NCBI GenBank assembly: GCA_030373045.1
Contig: JAUCPW010000050.1
Coordinates: 1-63,537 of the forward strand
Direction: 5' to 3'
Origin: Candidatus Fermentibacter sp.
GTDB taxonomy: Bacteria; Fermentibacterota; Fermentibacteria; Fermentibacterales; Fermentibacteraceae
DNA: 63,537 nt
The notes beneath the pieces were generated by a model. It did no database searches. It was given only the letters and a program-made list of their open reading frames with translations, and was not told where the DNA came from. Shown here piece after piece: positions 49,924 to 59,408 of this stretch. Position numbers and translations under genes: made by a program. Positions within the stretch are counted from its first letter, which is position 1. Each line of letters opens with the position of its first letter.

Positions 49924-51305
49924 AAGGCAGACTGCTACTCGTCGTATCGGCAGCAGCTATCTCCTGCGGCGGCCCGGAACCTGCGGCACAGGATCCGGCC
50001 GGCCTCTGGAACGGCTTCATATCGATCTCCGGACAGAATCTCGACATCTCGGTCGAGATCGAGGGGCCGGCCGATTCGCTGTCGGCCACGATCGACATCC
50101 CCGTCCAGGGCGCCTTCGACCTGGGGCTCGACCTAGTATGGCTCGAGGGCGACAGCATCGGCTTCTCCCTGCCGTCCTTCCTCGGCATGGCCGAGTTCGA
50201 GGGAGTCATCTCGGACGATGCGATCTCCGGCAGCTTCACCCAGGGGGGCCAGGAAGGCACCTTCCAGCTCAGGCGCGCGTTCGGGGGCGCGAGACCCTAC
50301 ACTTCCCGGGAGGTCGAGTTCGAGTCGGAGGGATGGTCCTACTCGGGCACCATCACCATGCCGCCGGGAGAAGGGCCCTTCCCCGGCGTCGTACTGATAT
50401 CCGGCAGCGGGGTTCAGGGCAGGGATGAACTCGTAGCCGGATTCGGCGTTCTCGGAGCCTTGGCCGATTCGCTGTCGTGCAACGGGGTCGCGGTGATGAG
50501 GTGCGACGACAGGGGCTACGGAGCCTCGCCGGTGGCAGCCCTCTACAACACCTACCGGATCCAGGCCGCCGATGCGAGGACGATGCTCCGCATCCTGGAG
50601 GCCGAGGAAGGCGTCGACCCTGACAGAACAGGCTTCCTCGGGCACAGCGAGGGTTCCACCGTTGCCCTGATCGCCGCGTTCGACTCAACGGCGGGCGCCG
50701 ACTTCGTGATCTGTCTCGCAGGGCCCGCCGTGCCGGGATACGACCTCCTGCTCCGGCAGATCGGTGACATCTCGAGACTGGCAGGGGAGGACGAGGAGCG
50801 GATCCAGATGCTCGTCGACGCCCAGAGGGACGTCATGGATGCAGTGCTGGCGGGCGACAGCGGCGCCGCTGCGCTCGATTCCATCCTCGAATCGCAGATC
50901 AGGACCCAGGTCGAATCCCTGCCCGACGAGGAACTCGCAGCCATCGGAGATGTGGAGAACTACGTCGCTGCGTCGCTGATGCAGACCAGGACCACGGCCA
51001 CGAGCCCCTGGTTCGTCGAGTTCGTATCCACCGATCCCGCGGAATATGCAGCGGCGTGCAGGTGCCCTGTTCTCGCGGTCTACGGCTCGCTGGACGTGCA
51101 GGTCGAAGCGGATGTGAACGCGCCTGCGATGGCCGGGGCGCTGGCCGGGAATGCCGGATCGGCGGTGGAGGTCCTGGATGGCGCGAACCACCTCTTCCAG
51201 GCCGCGAACACGGGGTCGATAGAGGAGTACGCATCGCTCGACCAGCGTTTCGTGCCCGGGCTCATCCCGCTTCTGCTGTCGACGATCAGTTCCGCTGGGG
51301 AGTGA
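49920..51305 (+). CDS. Alpha/beta hydrolase lipoprotein
   Basis: 461 aa with a TTG start overlapping the Nudix stop, behind GGGAGGCGG. Lipoprotein signal with probable lipidated Cys16 (AAISC). Residues about 25-125 form a beta-rich N-terminal domain. Residues about 140-455 are the hydrolase: GSGVQGRDE, RCDDRGYGAS, nucleophile elbow GHSEGS and a C-terminal His in GANHLF. It resembles exported esterase/acyl-peptide-hydrolase-like enzymes. Substrate unknown. Confidence 0.83.
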   Translation: MKGRLLLVVSAAAISCGGPEPAAQDPAGLWNGFISISGQNLDISVEIEGPADSLSATIDIPVQGAFDLGLDLVWLEGDSIGFSLPSFLGMAEFEGVISDDAISGSFTQGGQEGTFQLRRAFGGARPYTSREVEFESEGWSYSGTITMPPGEGPFPGVVLISGSGVQGRDELVAGFGVLGALADSLSCNGVAVMRCDDRGYGASPVAALYNTYRIQAADARTMLRILEAEEGVDPDRTGFLGHSEGSTVALIAAFDSTAGADFVICLAGPAVPGYDLLLRQIGDISRLAGEDEERIQMLVDAQRDVMDAVLAGDSGAAALDSILESQIRTQVESLPDEELAAIGDVENYVAASLMQTRTTATSPWFVEFVSTDPAEYAAACRCPVLAVYGSLDVQVEADVNAPAMAGALAGNAGSAVEVLDGANHLFQAANTGSIEEYASLDQRFVPGLIPLLLSTISSAGE

Positions 51306-52104
51306 CCGGCTCGACGGCGAACATCCAGGGCCAGCACTTCCCGGTGAGGATCATCCGGCCGCCCGAGTCGAAGGCTATGCCGTTGAGCACGTCGGCGCCC
51401 GACCATCCGGAGGGGTCGAGGAGCCCCGAGGCGTCCATGATCGAGGCGACCCGCCCGGTGGCCGCGTCTATGGCCAGTATGGTGCCCAGGCCCCACTGGT
51501 TCGCGTAGAGAACCCCGTCACGGTACTCGAGCTCGTTGAGGAATGGCGCAACCGAACCCCCGGCCCTGACCTCGATCGAGCCCAGCTCCACGAACGTCGA
51601 GGGATCGCGCAGAGCGATCGTCCCCGATCCGTCGCTCATGTATAGGAGGCTTTCGGAGGCCGCGAGGCCCCATCCCTCGCCATCGTACGAGAAGGATCCG
51701 CACCGCGCGAGATCGGGGACCGTGAAACGCAGGGCGGTGCCCTCGCGCCAGGTCAGCATGCAGAGAGTGTCGTCGACTATCGCGATGCCCTCGGCGAAGA
51801 GGCTGTCGGGCAGAACGACCTCTTCCAGGATCTCCATCGAGGGCCAGGCGATCCGCCTCAGCCGCGAAGAGCCGTAGCCACCTGAAGATTCATAGATGTC
51901 CCCATCGTAGAAGCATAGCCCCTGCGTGAACATTGTCCTGTCGTGTTCAAGCGTGTCTGTTATGACGGCGACCCATGCATCGAATCCTGGGCCGGCCACT
52001 CCCGGCGGATTTCCTGCAGGAGCCGGACCGGGAACCCGCTCCGGGGAGGAGCAGGCTGTCAGGGCCTGGATGGAGACGAAGACCCCCAGAAGGAACGGTC
52101 TCAT
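51286..52104 (-). CDS. Glutaminyl-peptide cyclotransferase (glutamine cyclotransferase)
   Basis: 272 aa from the ATG at 52104. Lipoprotein signal with Cys18 (LTACSS). The beta-propeller shows FTQGLCFYDGDIYESSGGYGSSRLRRI, FAEGIAIVDDTLCMLTW, FLNELEYRDGVLYANQW and SGADVLNGIAFD, the strongly conserved motifs of plant-type glutamine cyclotransferase. It converts N-terminal Gln to pyroglutamate in exported proteins. The 3' end overlaps the hydrolase gene by 20 bp. Confidence 0.88.
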   Translation of the reverse strand: MRPFLLGVFVSIQALTACSSPERVPGPAPAGNPPGVAGPGFDAWVAVITDTLEHDRTMFTQGLCFYDGDIYESSGGYGSSRLRRIAWPSMEILEEVVLPDSLFAEGIAIVDDTLCMLTWREGTALRFTVPDLARCGSFSYDGEGWGLAASESLLYMSDGSGTIALRDPSTFVELGSIEVRAGGSVAPFLNELEYRDGVLYANQWGLGTILAIDAATGRVASIMDASGLLDPSGWSGADVLNGIAFDSGGRMILTGKCWPWMFAVEPVTPQRN

Positions 52105-52228
52105 CGCAGTGTGCCGCCCGTGAGGGACCTCTCCGCCGGACGGCCGGGGACCGCCGCACCGATGAGGCAGCGGCAGCCCCCGATATGCACCGATGGGCGG
52201 CAGGGTTCGCGCCGGAGCGACCCCGTCG

Positions 52229-53203
52229 CTATCTGGACCTTCCTCCGGAGGACCCGCCGGAGGAGCCTCCGCTCGAGCCACCCCTGGAGCCGCTGCCCGA
52301 TGATCCCGTCGAGGAGGAGTGGGAGCCCGGCGCCGAGTAGGCCGCAGGCGAACCCGCGGTCGCCAGGGCTTCCTCGAACCGGGCCTTCCTGGCCTCGTAT
52401 CCGGGGGTCTGGCCGCCTTCGACGTCCTCCAGCTCCTCCATCCTGTCCTCGGGGGAGGGATGGGTCTGCCAGAAGCCCGGACCGCTGCGCCCGGAGACGG
52501 CCGCCATCCTGCCGAGCACCCGGGAAAGGCCGGCGGGATCGTATCCTGCATTCGCGGCGATGATGGCTGCAAGGCTGTCTGCAGAGGACTCCGCCTCGCG
52601 TGAGTAGCCCTTGGTCACGAGAGCCTCCGTGATGTCTGCGGTCACGTCGCCGTAGCTGTCGGCGGCCTCCTGGACCTCCTGGGAGCCGAACCTCTCGGCA
52701 CCGGCCATCCCGGCGACAGAGAAGGCCTGCACCCAGCGGGCCTGCTGCACCGTGCCCATGCCGTGGCTGAGGCAGACGTGAGCTATCTCGTGGGCCAGGA
52801 CGCACGCGAGCTCGTCCTCGTCGCGGATCTGGTCGAGGAGCCCCCGGGTGATGAAGATCGTTCCCCCGGGGCAGGCCATGGCGTTGATCTCGGTCGAGCC
52901 GAGGAGCTGGAAGTGCCAGCCGCCGTACGTGCAGGGCTTTGGCGAGTTCATGGCCGTCCAGGAGCCCACGGAGTTGAGATAGGAATGGAAGGGGTACCCG
53001 CCCACCGGCGTGTAGGTCTCCAGGATGTTCGCGGCCACCGCACGGCCGATGTAGTACTCCTCGCTGTCGGATATCCCGCGCCCGGCCTGCGCGAAGGCGT
53101 CCACGACGCCGATCGCCGTCTGCGCGTCATCGCTCTCGATGATGTCGGTGATGTCGTCCAGGCCCCATGCCACGAGGCCGAGCACCAGGAGGAGGTGCGT
53201 CAT
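52229..53203 (-). CDS. M48-family metallopeptidase, exported
   Basis: 324 aa. N-terminal hydrophobic signal (about 3-15). Zinc motif HEIAH at 138-142 and a distal helix with a Glu ligand (SREAESSADSLA). The C-terminal tail (about 290-324) is Ser/Gly-rich with SSGG repeats, probably a flexible linker. It fits BepA/LoiP-like periplasmic quality-control proteases. It overlaps the next minus-strand gene by 4 bp. Confidence 0.88.
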   Translation of the reverse strand: MTHLLLVLGLVAWGLDDITDIIESDDAQTAIGVVDAFAQAGRGISDSEEYYIGRAVAANILETYTPVGGYPFHSYLNSVGSWTAMNSPKPCTYGGWHFQLLGSTEINAMACPGGTIFITRGLLDQIRDEDELACVLAHEIAHVCLSHGMGTVQQARWVQAFSVAGMAGAERFGSQEVQEAADSYGDVTADITEALVTKGYSREAESSADSLAAIIAANAGYDPAGLSRVLGRMAAVSGRSGPGFWQTHPSPEDRMEELEDVEGGQTPGYEARKARFEEALATAGSPAAYSAPGSHSSSTGSSGSGSRGGSSGGSSGGSSGGRSR

Positions 53204-53736
53204 CTCGATCCCCCCCTCGGGGTCCCGCCCGCGGGCGGAGTCTGGGGCGCCTCTCCGGAGACTTCGGGCAGCAGTGCCGGGTCGACCAGCCCGCCGTCGG
53301 CCAGGAAGGCGTTCATGAATGCCTCGGTGATCTCGAAGGCCTCGATCCTGTCGACCGCCTCGAAGTCGAGAGAGGGGTTGTCGCTCTCGTACTGCGCCTC
53401 AACGTCGGAGTTGAAGCCCCTGCCGGCGAGCGTGACCTCGTCCTGGGTGACGGAACCGGAGCCCGACTGGACAGAGCCCGACCCCGCCGAAGCCGAGGTC
53501 AGCGCCGTGGCGTGCACCCATCCGCTCAGGGATGACGAGACCGAGACCCTGAACCACTGGTTGCCGACTTCGAGGACCGTCAGCACCTGCCCGAGCTCCA
53601 GCTCCGCGATGGGCTGGGCATAGAAGGCAGGCGACGGGAAGACATACTGCCTCATCACCTTCACGGTTGCCTCGTCGCCGGCCGATAGGGCCGTATCGGA
53701 GGCGAGCAGTGCCAGCATCAGCGCCAGAACAGCCAT
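53200..53736 (-). CDS. Bacterial SH3-domain exported protein
   Basis: 178 aa with a signal peptide (1-19). Residues about 25-80 form a bacterial SH3 (QPIAELELGQVLTVLEVGNQWFRVSVSSSLSGWVH), which usually binds cell-wall peptides. The C-terminal half is low-complexity and acidic. It is coupled to the M48 protease gene, so the two may work together in the envelope. Confidence 0.75.
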   Translation of the reverse strand: MAVLALMLALLASDTALSAGDEATVKVMRQYVFPSPAFYAQPIAELELGQVLTVLEVGNQWFRVSVSSSLSGWVHATALTSASAGSGSVQSGSGSVTQDEVTLAGRGFNSDVEAQYESDNPSLDFEAVDRIEAFEITEAFMNAFLADGGLVDPALLPEVSGEAPQTPPAGGTPRGGSR

Positions 53737-53746
53737 TCCCCACTCC

Positions 53747-55858
53747 TCACTTGGATGTCATGTCGAACACGCCGCCCCAGCCCTCCGCGGGGGATCTGCC
53801 GGCGAATTCGGCGCTACGCTTCGCCATGACGGAGGACGCACCGTCCCCTGCCGCGGCGAGTGAATCGAACATGGCGGCCGCGCGCTCGAACCCCAATGCC
53901 CGGTAGACCGCCAGGGCCTCGGCGTAGAGCGCGGCTGTCCGCATCGTCTCTTCAGGAACCAGTCCACGATAGCCAAGGAGCTCGAATATGTCCACGGGGG
54001 TCTTCTGTCCGACCACACGGATGGAATCGAGCTCGCGGAAGACGAACCCGTCGCCCGCGGCCTCCACCGTGGCCCTCGAGGCCATGATGCGGGTGCGGTA
54101 GGCCTTGTTGACGCCCTCGAGCCTCGAGGCGAGGTTCACCGAGCTGCCCATCATCGTGTAGTCGAACCTGCGCGACGACCCCATGTTGCCCACCGTCATC
54201 AGGCCGGTGTTGAGCCCCGTCCGGGGCTTCAGCTCGGGCAGGCCCTCGGCCGACAGCACAGCGTTCAGATCGGCCAGCGAGTCCCTCATCGCGAGCACGG
54301 CCCTGCAGGCTGCCGCGGCATGGTCCCCGCACGGCAGGGGGGCGTTCCAGAATGCGACTATCGCGTCGCCGATGTACTTGTCCAGCGTTCCCCCGTGCTC
54401 GAGGATCGTGTCGGTCATCATGCCCAGGTAGCGGTTCAGCAGGTGCACGAGCTCCGGCGGGGAGAGCTTCTCGGAGAATGAGGTGAAGCCCGCGAGATCG
54501 GAGAAGTAGGCCGTCATGACCTTCTGCTCGCCCCCGAGGACCAGGAGCTCGGGGCGCCTGGAGAGCTGCTCGACGACCGTGGGCGAAAGGTACTGGGAGA
54601 ACGCGGCCCTGATCTCCTTCCGCTGCCTGTTGGCGTTCCCGTACGAGAGGATGCTGCCGGCCAGGAGGGCGGCCGCTCCCGCCGAGAGCGGATAGACCGC
54701 CTCGAGCCAGATGTTCTGCGAGAATGCGAGGAATGCCGCGCCGGACCATGCCGCGAGAACGGCGAGGCCGGCCGCGCCCTGGAGCAGGACCGACCTGCCC
54801 AGGAGGAAGGCTCCGGCACACAGGAGAGCAACAACAAGAGCGCACGCCAGGGACACCTGCGTGCCCGGCCTCCTGAGGGCCACGCCCGCGAGGATGTTGT
54901 CCGCCGTATTGGCGTGGACCTCGACCCCGGGGCAGATGGCCGAGTAGGGAGTGGGCTTGAGGTCGTACAGACCCGGCGCGGTGTAGCCGACGAACACTAT
55001 GGCGTTGCGGAAAATCGCGGGGTCGACGGGGGATGGCTGCCCGGAGGCCTCGGCCTGGACGGCCTCGAGCAGATCGGCTATCGGCACGTATCTGAATGTG
55101 GCCGTGGGCCCCCTGAACCTGAGGATCATCCTGTAGTCCTCGTCGAGCGGTATCCGGGCGTTCCCTATCGAGAGAAGGCCGGGCTCCAGGGAGACCGGAG
55201 GCCTGCCGGCGGAGAGCCATGCCGCTGCAAGGGCGAGGCATGGAACAGGTCCGTCGGGGGTGTCGGTGAAGACTCCCACCCTCCTGAACACCCCGTCGGC
55301 GTCGGGGACGGCAGAGACGTTGCCGAGGGCCGCGGCGCCCTCGAGGATGGGGTCGAACGGGGGAGTGCTGGTCCACGCCGAGTCGAGACCCGGCCAGCTT
55401 CCCTCCACGGGCATGATGGCACTTGCGGGTATCGGCCTGCCGTCACGCTTCTGCAGGGCCACGGCGAAGACTGCGCTCCCGAAGGCCTCCGCGCTGTCGC
55501 CGAGGGCTTCGTCGTCGGCCGTCCCGTACAGCGACGGGAGGTCGTAGAGAACATCGAAGGCCACCACGCTGGCGCCCCAGCGCCGGAGGACGCCCAGGCA
55601 GTCGCCGTAGAGCTGCCTCGGCCACGGCCAGCCGAGCCATGGCAGGCGCTCGAGCGATCCGCCGTCGACCGTCACGATGATGATGGAGGGATCGGGCGGC
55701 GTGGGCTGGGCCTTGAACCTCAGGTCGAGCGTACGGTTCTCGAGAGACTGCACGAAGCCGAGCCTGGAAATGGGAAGGAGCACGACCGCGCAGACCGCCG
55801 CGAGCGCGACCAGCCTCAGCGGGAAGGGGATCCTGGCGAGCCGGCGATCGAGGCCCAT
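53747..55858 (-). CDS. CHASE2-domain adenylate/guanylate cyclase
   Basis: 703 aa. An N-terminal membrane helix, an extracytoplasmic CHASE2 sensor (about 35-330, with DPSIIIVTVDGGSLERLPWLGWPWPR), two to three transmembrane helices (about 335-405), then a class III cyclase domain (about 440-620). Metal-binding aspartates are in YFSDLAGFTSF and YIGDAIVAFW. It likely makes cAMP in response to an external signal. It is divergent from the HD-GYP gene, with a 140-bp gap. Confidence 0.9.
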   Translation of the reverse strand: MGLDRRLARIPFPLRLVALAAVCAVVLLPISRLGFVQSLENRTLDLRFKAQPTPPDPSIIIVTVDGGSLERLPWLGWPWPRQLYGDCLGVLRRWGASVVAFDVLYDLPSLYGTADDEALGDSAEAFGSAVFAVALQKRDGRPIPASAIMPVEGSWPGLDSAWTSTPPFDPILEGAAALGNVSAVPDADGVFRRVGVFTDTPDGPVPCLALAAAWLSAGRPPVSLEPGLLSIGNARIPLDEDYRMILRFRGPTATFRYVPIADLLEAVQAEASGQPSPVDPAIFRNAIVFVGYTAPGLYDLKPTPYSAICPGVEVHANTADNILAGVALRRPGTQVSLACALVVALLCAGAFLLGRSVLLQGAAGLAVLAAWSGAAFLAFSQNIWLEAVYPLSAGAAALLAGSILSYGNANRQRKEIRAAFSQYLSPTVVEQLSRRPELLVLGGEQKVMTAYFSDLAGFTSFSEKLSPPELVHLLNRYLGMMTDTILEHGGTLDKYIGDAIVAFWNAPLPCGDHAAAACRAVLAMRDSLADLNAVLSAEGLPELKPRTGLNTGLMTVGNMGSSRRFDYTMMGSSVNLASRLEGVNKAYRTRIMASRATVEAAGDGFVFRELDSIRVVGQKTPVDIFELLGYRGLVPEETMRTAALYAEALAVYRALGFERAAAMFDSLAAAGDGASSVMAKRSAEFAGRSPAEGWGGVFDMTSK

Positions 55859-55998
55859 GATTCCTCCTGGTTGGATGCTGCCGCCATTATCGTTCCGCCT
55901 CCGTTCAAGTCAACGGATGGCGGGGATCCCGGCTCTTCCTGCGGGAGCCGCGGAAGGCTAGAATCGAGGAGCCCGGGCGGACGGGCGGGAGGCGGGAC

Positions 55999-57081
55999 AT
56001 GGACGGGGATGCAGGGCGCCTCGGTTCGATATTCAGGATCCTCAAGGCCATAAACAGGGTTCGGAGCCTCGACGCGCTCCTGACCCTCCTGGCGAGGGAG
56101 ACATCCGAATCGATAGGCGCCGAGCGCTCCACCGTATTCATCTTCGACAGGGCCAGGAACGCACTCTGGTCGGTGGTTGCCGAAGGCCTCGACAGGCAGA
56201 TCTGGCTCGACGCCGACCACGGGCTCGCCGGACATGTCCTCCGCACGGGCAGTACGCTGCTGACACCGGACGTCTCGCTCGATTCGCGCTTCGACTCCTC
56301 GGTGGACCGCTCCACCGGGTTCACGACGCGGAACGCACTCACCGTGCCGATCCGCGACACCCGCGGAGAAGTGACCGGAGTCTTCCAGGCCGTGAACAAG
56401 CGGGGCGGCGTCTTCACGCCGGAGGATGCCGACTTCCTGGAGGCCGTGGCCGCCGAGGCGGGCGTCACTATCGAGAACGTATCCCTGTACGAGAAGAGGC
56501 GGCGCATGCTCGAATCCCTCATACAGGCGCTCGCATACTCGATCGAGGCGCGGGACCCCATGACGGCCGGCCACAGCGGGAACGTGATGAAGTATGCCGG
56601 CGGCATCTCCAGGGCCATGGGCCTGCCGGCGGGGGTGGTGAGGGAGATAGAGTACGCCGCCCTGCTCCACGACTACGGCAAGATCGGCGTGCCCGACGCC
56701 ATCCTGCGCAAGCCCGACCCGCTCGATCCCGCCGAGACCGAGGTGATGCGGAGCCACGTGGAGCAGACCGGGAGGATACTGAACGCCATAGAGTTCGAGG
56801 AGGACCTGGAATCGGTGGCGAGGTTCGCCCTCGAGCACCACGAGAGGATGGACGGGACGGGCTATCCTTCGGGGCTCCCGGGCGACGCGATTTCGCTCGG
56901 GGGAAGGATCATCGCGGTGGCCGACGTGTTCGAGGCGCTCACCGCCAAGAGGCACTACCGCGACCCCATGAACGTGATGGACGCGCTCGCAGCGATCCGT
57001 CGGGAAGCGGGGACCTCGTTCGATCCGGCGGTGGTGCAGGCGCTCGAATCCTATCTGTACGGCGGCTCCCGGAACTCCTGA
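55999..57081 (+). CDS. GAF-HD-GYP domain protein (c-di-GMP phosphodiesterase type)
   Basis: 360 aa. The GAF domain occupies about 20-170 (GAERSTVFIFDRARNALWSVVAEGL ... GLAGHVLRTGSTL). The HD-GYP domain occupies about 175-350 with HSGNVMKYA, LLHDYGKIGVPDAIL and HHERMDGTGYPSGL, all catalytic residues retained. It probably degrades cyclic di-GMP under control of a GAF ligand. It converges with the transporter genes. Confidence 0.92.
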   Translation: MDGDAGRLGSIFRILKAINRVRSLDALLTLLARETSESIGAERSTVFIFDRARNALWSVVAEGLDRQIWLDADHGLAGHVLRTGSTLLTPDVSLDSRFDSSVDRSTGFTTRNALTVPIRDTRGEVTGVFQAVNKRGGVFTPEDADFLEAVAAEAGVTIENVSLYEKRRRMLESLIQALAYSIEARDPMTAGHSGNVMKYAGGISRAMGLPAGVVREIEYAALLHDYGKIGVPDAILRKPDPLDPAETEVMRSHVEQTGRILNAIEFEEDLESVARFALEHHERMDGTGYPSGLPGDAISLGGRIIAVADVFEALTAKRHYRDPMNVMDALAAIRREAGTSFDPAVVQALESYLYGGSRNS

Positions 57082-57093
57082 AGTCCGGGCGGC

Positions 57094-58338
57094 TCACGCC
57101 GCGGACGGAGCGGCCCCTCTCCCGCCTCCGCGCCTTCCCAGCAGCAGGTAGTAGGAACCCGCCGACAGCAGGTAGAAGACTATCGTGACGTAGAACGAGA
57201 AGGCGAAGGAGTACCTGTCGATTATCGCGCCGCCCGCGGCCGCGCTCAGGGTCATCGACCCGTTCCAGGCGATGGCCGACACGGCATTGGTGAAGGGCCT
57301 GTCCTCCGGCTTCTGGATCTCCATCTCGAAGTTGGCGGATATCGGCAGGTTCATGTTCATAAGCATGCCCCTCATCACGAAGGCCGAGACCGCCAGGGCC
57401 AGGTTCCTCGTGAGGGCCAGCACCAGCATGAACGGGACCGAGAGCAGCTCGGTCAGCACGATGCTCCCCACCATCCCGTATCTCCGGGTCAGGATGGGGG
57501 CCGAGAGCATCCCCAGGAAGAGGCCCACCTGCATCAGCGAGAAGTAGAAGCCGATCCTCGGCGGATCCAGCCCGAACTCGTTCCTGAAGTACAGGTTCAT
57601 GAAGGGGATCACCAGGCCCGCGCCCAGGCCCACGAAGATCTTCGGGATCATCAGCCGTCGGATCACGTTCCAGTCGTAGGACTTCAGCTTGTGTATCAGG
57701 CCTCCGGGCGCCCGCGGAGCGGGGGAGTCGCCCTCTATGCGCGAGAAGGGGATGATCGCGAGCAGGCTGGCCGCCACGGCGAAGTAGAGCGAGTACTCCT
57801 GCGCGGCTGCGGCGCTGCCGGCCAGGCCCGTGACAGTGAAGAGCCCCGGGAGCATCCCGCCGAAGAGGAATCCCATCAGGCTCGAAAGCATCCCCACGGC
57901 CGAGTTCACGCTGAAGACGTAGATCCTCTCGCCCTCTCCGCTCTCGGCCATGAGGAAGGGCGACGAAGCGATCCTGTAGAAGGTGACGAACATGGTCGCC
58001 GAGAGGCTCATGAGGCGGATCATCGGCACGTCGCCCGCCAGGACCATCAGTACGTAGCAGGCGCACGAGAGGATTGTCGACCAGACCAGGACGAGCTTGG
58101 TCCGCACGCGCTCCAGCACCAGGGCGGCCGGCACGGCGGCGATCGCGGCCCCGAGGGAGCCCGCGGCCAGGATCTGCCCGATCGAGGTCTCTGTGAACGA
58201 CTGCTCCTTGAGGTACAGATTGAAGAGCAGGCTGAAGACGGACATCCCCAGGCCGTTGAACAGCCCGCCCCAGATGAAGAGCCGGGCGTTGCGCGAGAAG
58301 GCTCCCAGCCCATCGAGGTATCTCTTCGCGGTGCTCAC
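57094..58338 (-). CDS. MFS transporter
   Basis: 414 aa from the GTG at 58338, overlapping the stop of the EamA gene (GTGA). About twelve hydrophobic helices, with LERVRTKLVLVWSTI between TM2 and TM3 as the MFS loop. Substrate unknown. Shared orientation and coupling with the next gene suggest a transport pair. Confidence 0.83.
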   Translation of the reverse strand: MSTAKRYLDGLGAFSRNARLFIWGGLFNGLGMSVFSLLFNLYLKEQSFTETSIGQILAAGSLGAAIAAVPAALVLERVRTKLVLVWSTILSCACYVLMVLAGDVPMIRLMSLSATMFVTFYRIASSPFLMAESGEGERIYVFSVNSAVGMLSSLMGFLFGGMLPGLFTVTGLAGSAAAAQEYSLYFAVAASLLAIIPFSRIEGDSPAPRAPGGLIHKLKSYDWNVIRRLMIPKIFVGLGAGLVIPFMNLYFRNEFGLDPPRIGFYFSLMQVGLFLGMLSAPILTRRYGMVGSIVLTELLSVPFMLVLALTRNLALAVSAFVMRGMLMNMNLPISANFEMEIQKPEDRPFTNAVSAIAWNGSMTLSAAAGGAIIDRYSFAFSFYVTIVFYLLSAGSYYLLLGRRGGGRGAAPSAA

Positions 58339-59219
58339 CGTGCGCCCCCGCCCGCGAGCTCGCGGCTGAACGCCAGCAGTATGGAGGCGATCACCAGGGC
58401 GCAGCCGATCCATCCCGCGGGGGAGAGCCTCTCGCCCAGGAGGATCGCGCCCCCGGCCGCGGCGACGACCGCCTCGCCGATGTAGATGAGCGAGGAGACG
58501 GCGCCGCCGAGGCTCGGCTGCCAGCGGATCTGCCAGTACATCAGCATGCTCGTCGCGAAGACCGAAAGGTACAGCAGGCCTGCGAGCGCGCCGGGGTTCG
58601 GGTCCATCGTGAACCCGCCCATGACGGGGATCAGCGCGAGGGATCCGAGGGCGACCACCGAGAGCATCCCGGCCGTTATCTCCATCGAGCGGCCGGGGAT
58701 CCACAGCCTGTCGATCAGGGCGATCTCGACGGCCCAGAACACAGCGCTCGCGGCCGTGAGGAGGTCGCCCGTCCCTATGCCGCCGGAGGGGTCGGCCAGG
58801 AGCCACACGCCGGCGAGAGCGATGCCCACGGAGGCGAAGTGGACGAGCCGCGGCCTCCTGCCGCAGAGCGGCCACGAGACGAACGGGGCTATGGCTACGT
58901 AGAGCGAGGTGATGAAGGCCGACTTGCCCGGCCCGGTCTGCCGGAGCCCGGCGAGCTGGAAGGCGTACCCTCCCAGGAGGGAGAGGCCGAGCAGGATGGA
59001 GGGCATGACTATCCGGGAGAGGGGGGGCGTCCCGGACGGCGCGCGCCTGGCCGAAGCGGCCGCGAAGGGCGCCAGGACGGCGGCGGCGACGATGAACCTC
59101 GCCGCGAGCAGCACCCCTGGGGACATGGACGCGAAGAGGGCCTTCGCCACCAGGAAGGTGGAGCCCCACATCACTGTCCCCGCCGAGAGGAACAGCGCCG
59201 CCTTGCGCTTCTCGTCCAT
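58335..59219 (-). CDS. EamA/DMT-family transporter
   Basis: 294 aa with ten predicted helices in two EamA repeats (starting near GTVMWGSTFLVAKALF and AVFWAVEIALIDRL). Typical of drug/metabolite exporters such as RhaT or YdcZ relatives. Substrate unknown. AAGGAAGAC precedes the ATG. Confidence 0.88.
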   Translation of the reverse strand: MDEKRKAALFLSAGTVMWGSTFLVAKALFASMSPGVLLAARFIVAAAVLAPFAAASARRAPSGTPPLSRIVMPSILLGLSLLGGYAFQLAGLRQTGPGKSAFITSLYVAIAPFVSWPLCGRRPRLVHFASVGIALAGVWLLADPSGGIGTGDLLTAASAVFWAVEIALIDRLWIPGRSMEITAGMLSVVALGSLALIPVMGGFTMDPNPGALAGLLYLSVFATSMLMYWQIRWQPSLGGAVSSLIYIGEAVVAAAGGAILLGERLSPAGWIGCALVIASILLAFSRELAGGGAR

Positions 59220-59408
59220 GTCTTCCTTGTGTCAGGGAGGGAACCGGCCGGGCGAAGATAACGAATCCCGCCCCCCCGTGGCGCCGCCCCCCCAGAACGC
59301 CATTAACTCCTTTAACTTTCTCTGGCGAAGGCCCTCCCTCTCGCTGCGCCCCTTATGCCAAGGGTCCCGGGTTTGCATATTGGAACGTCTTCCGCTGAAG
59401 GAGGGGTC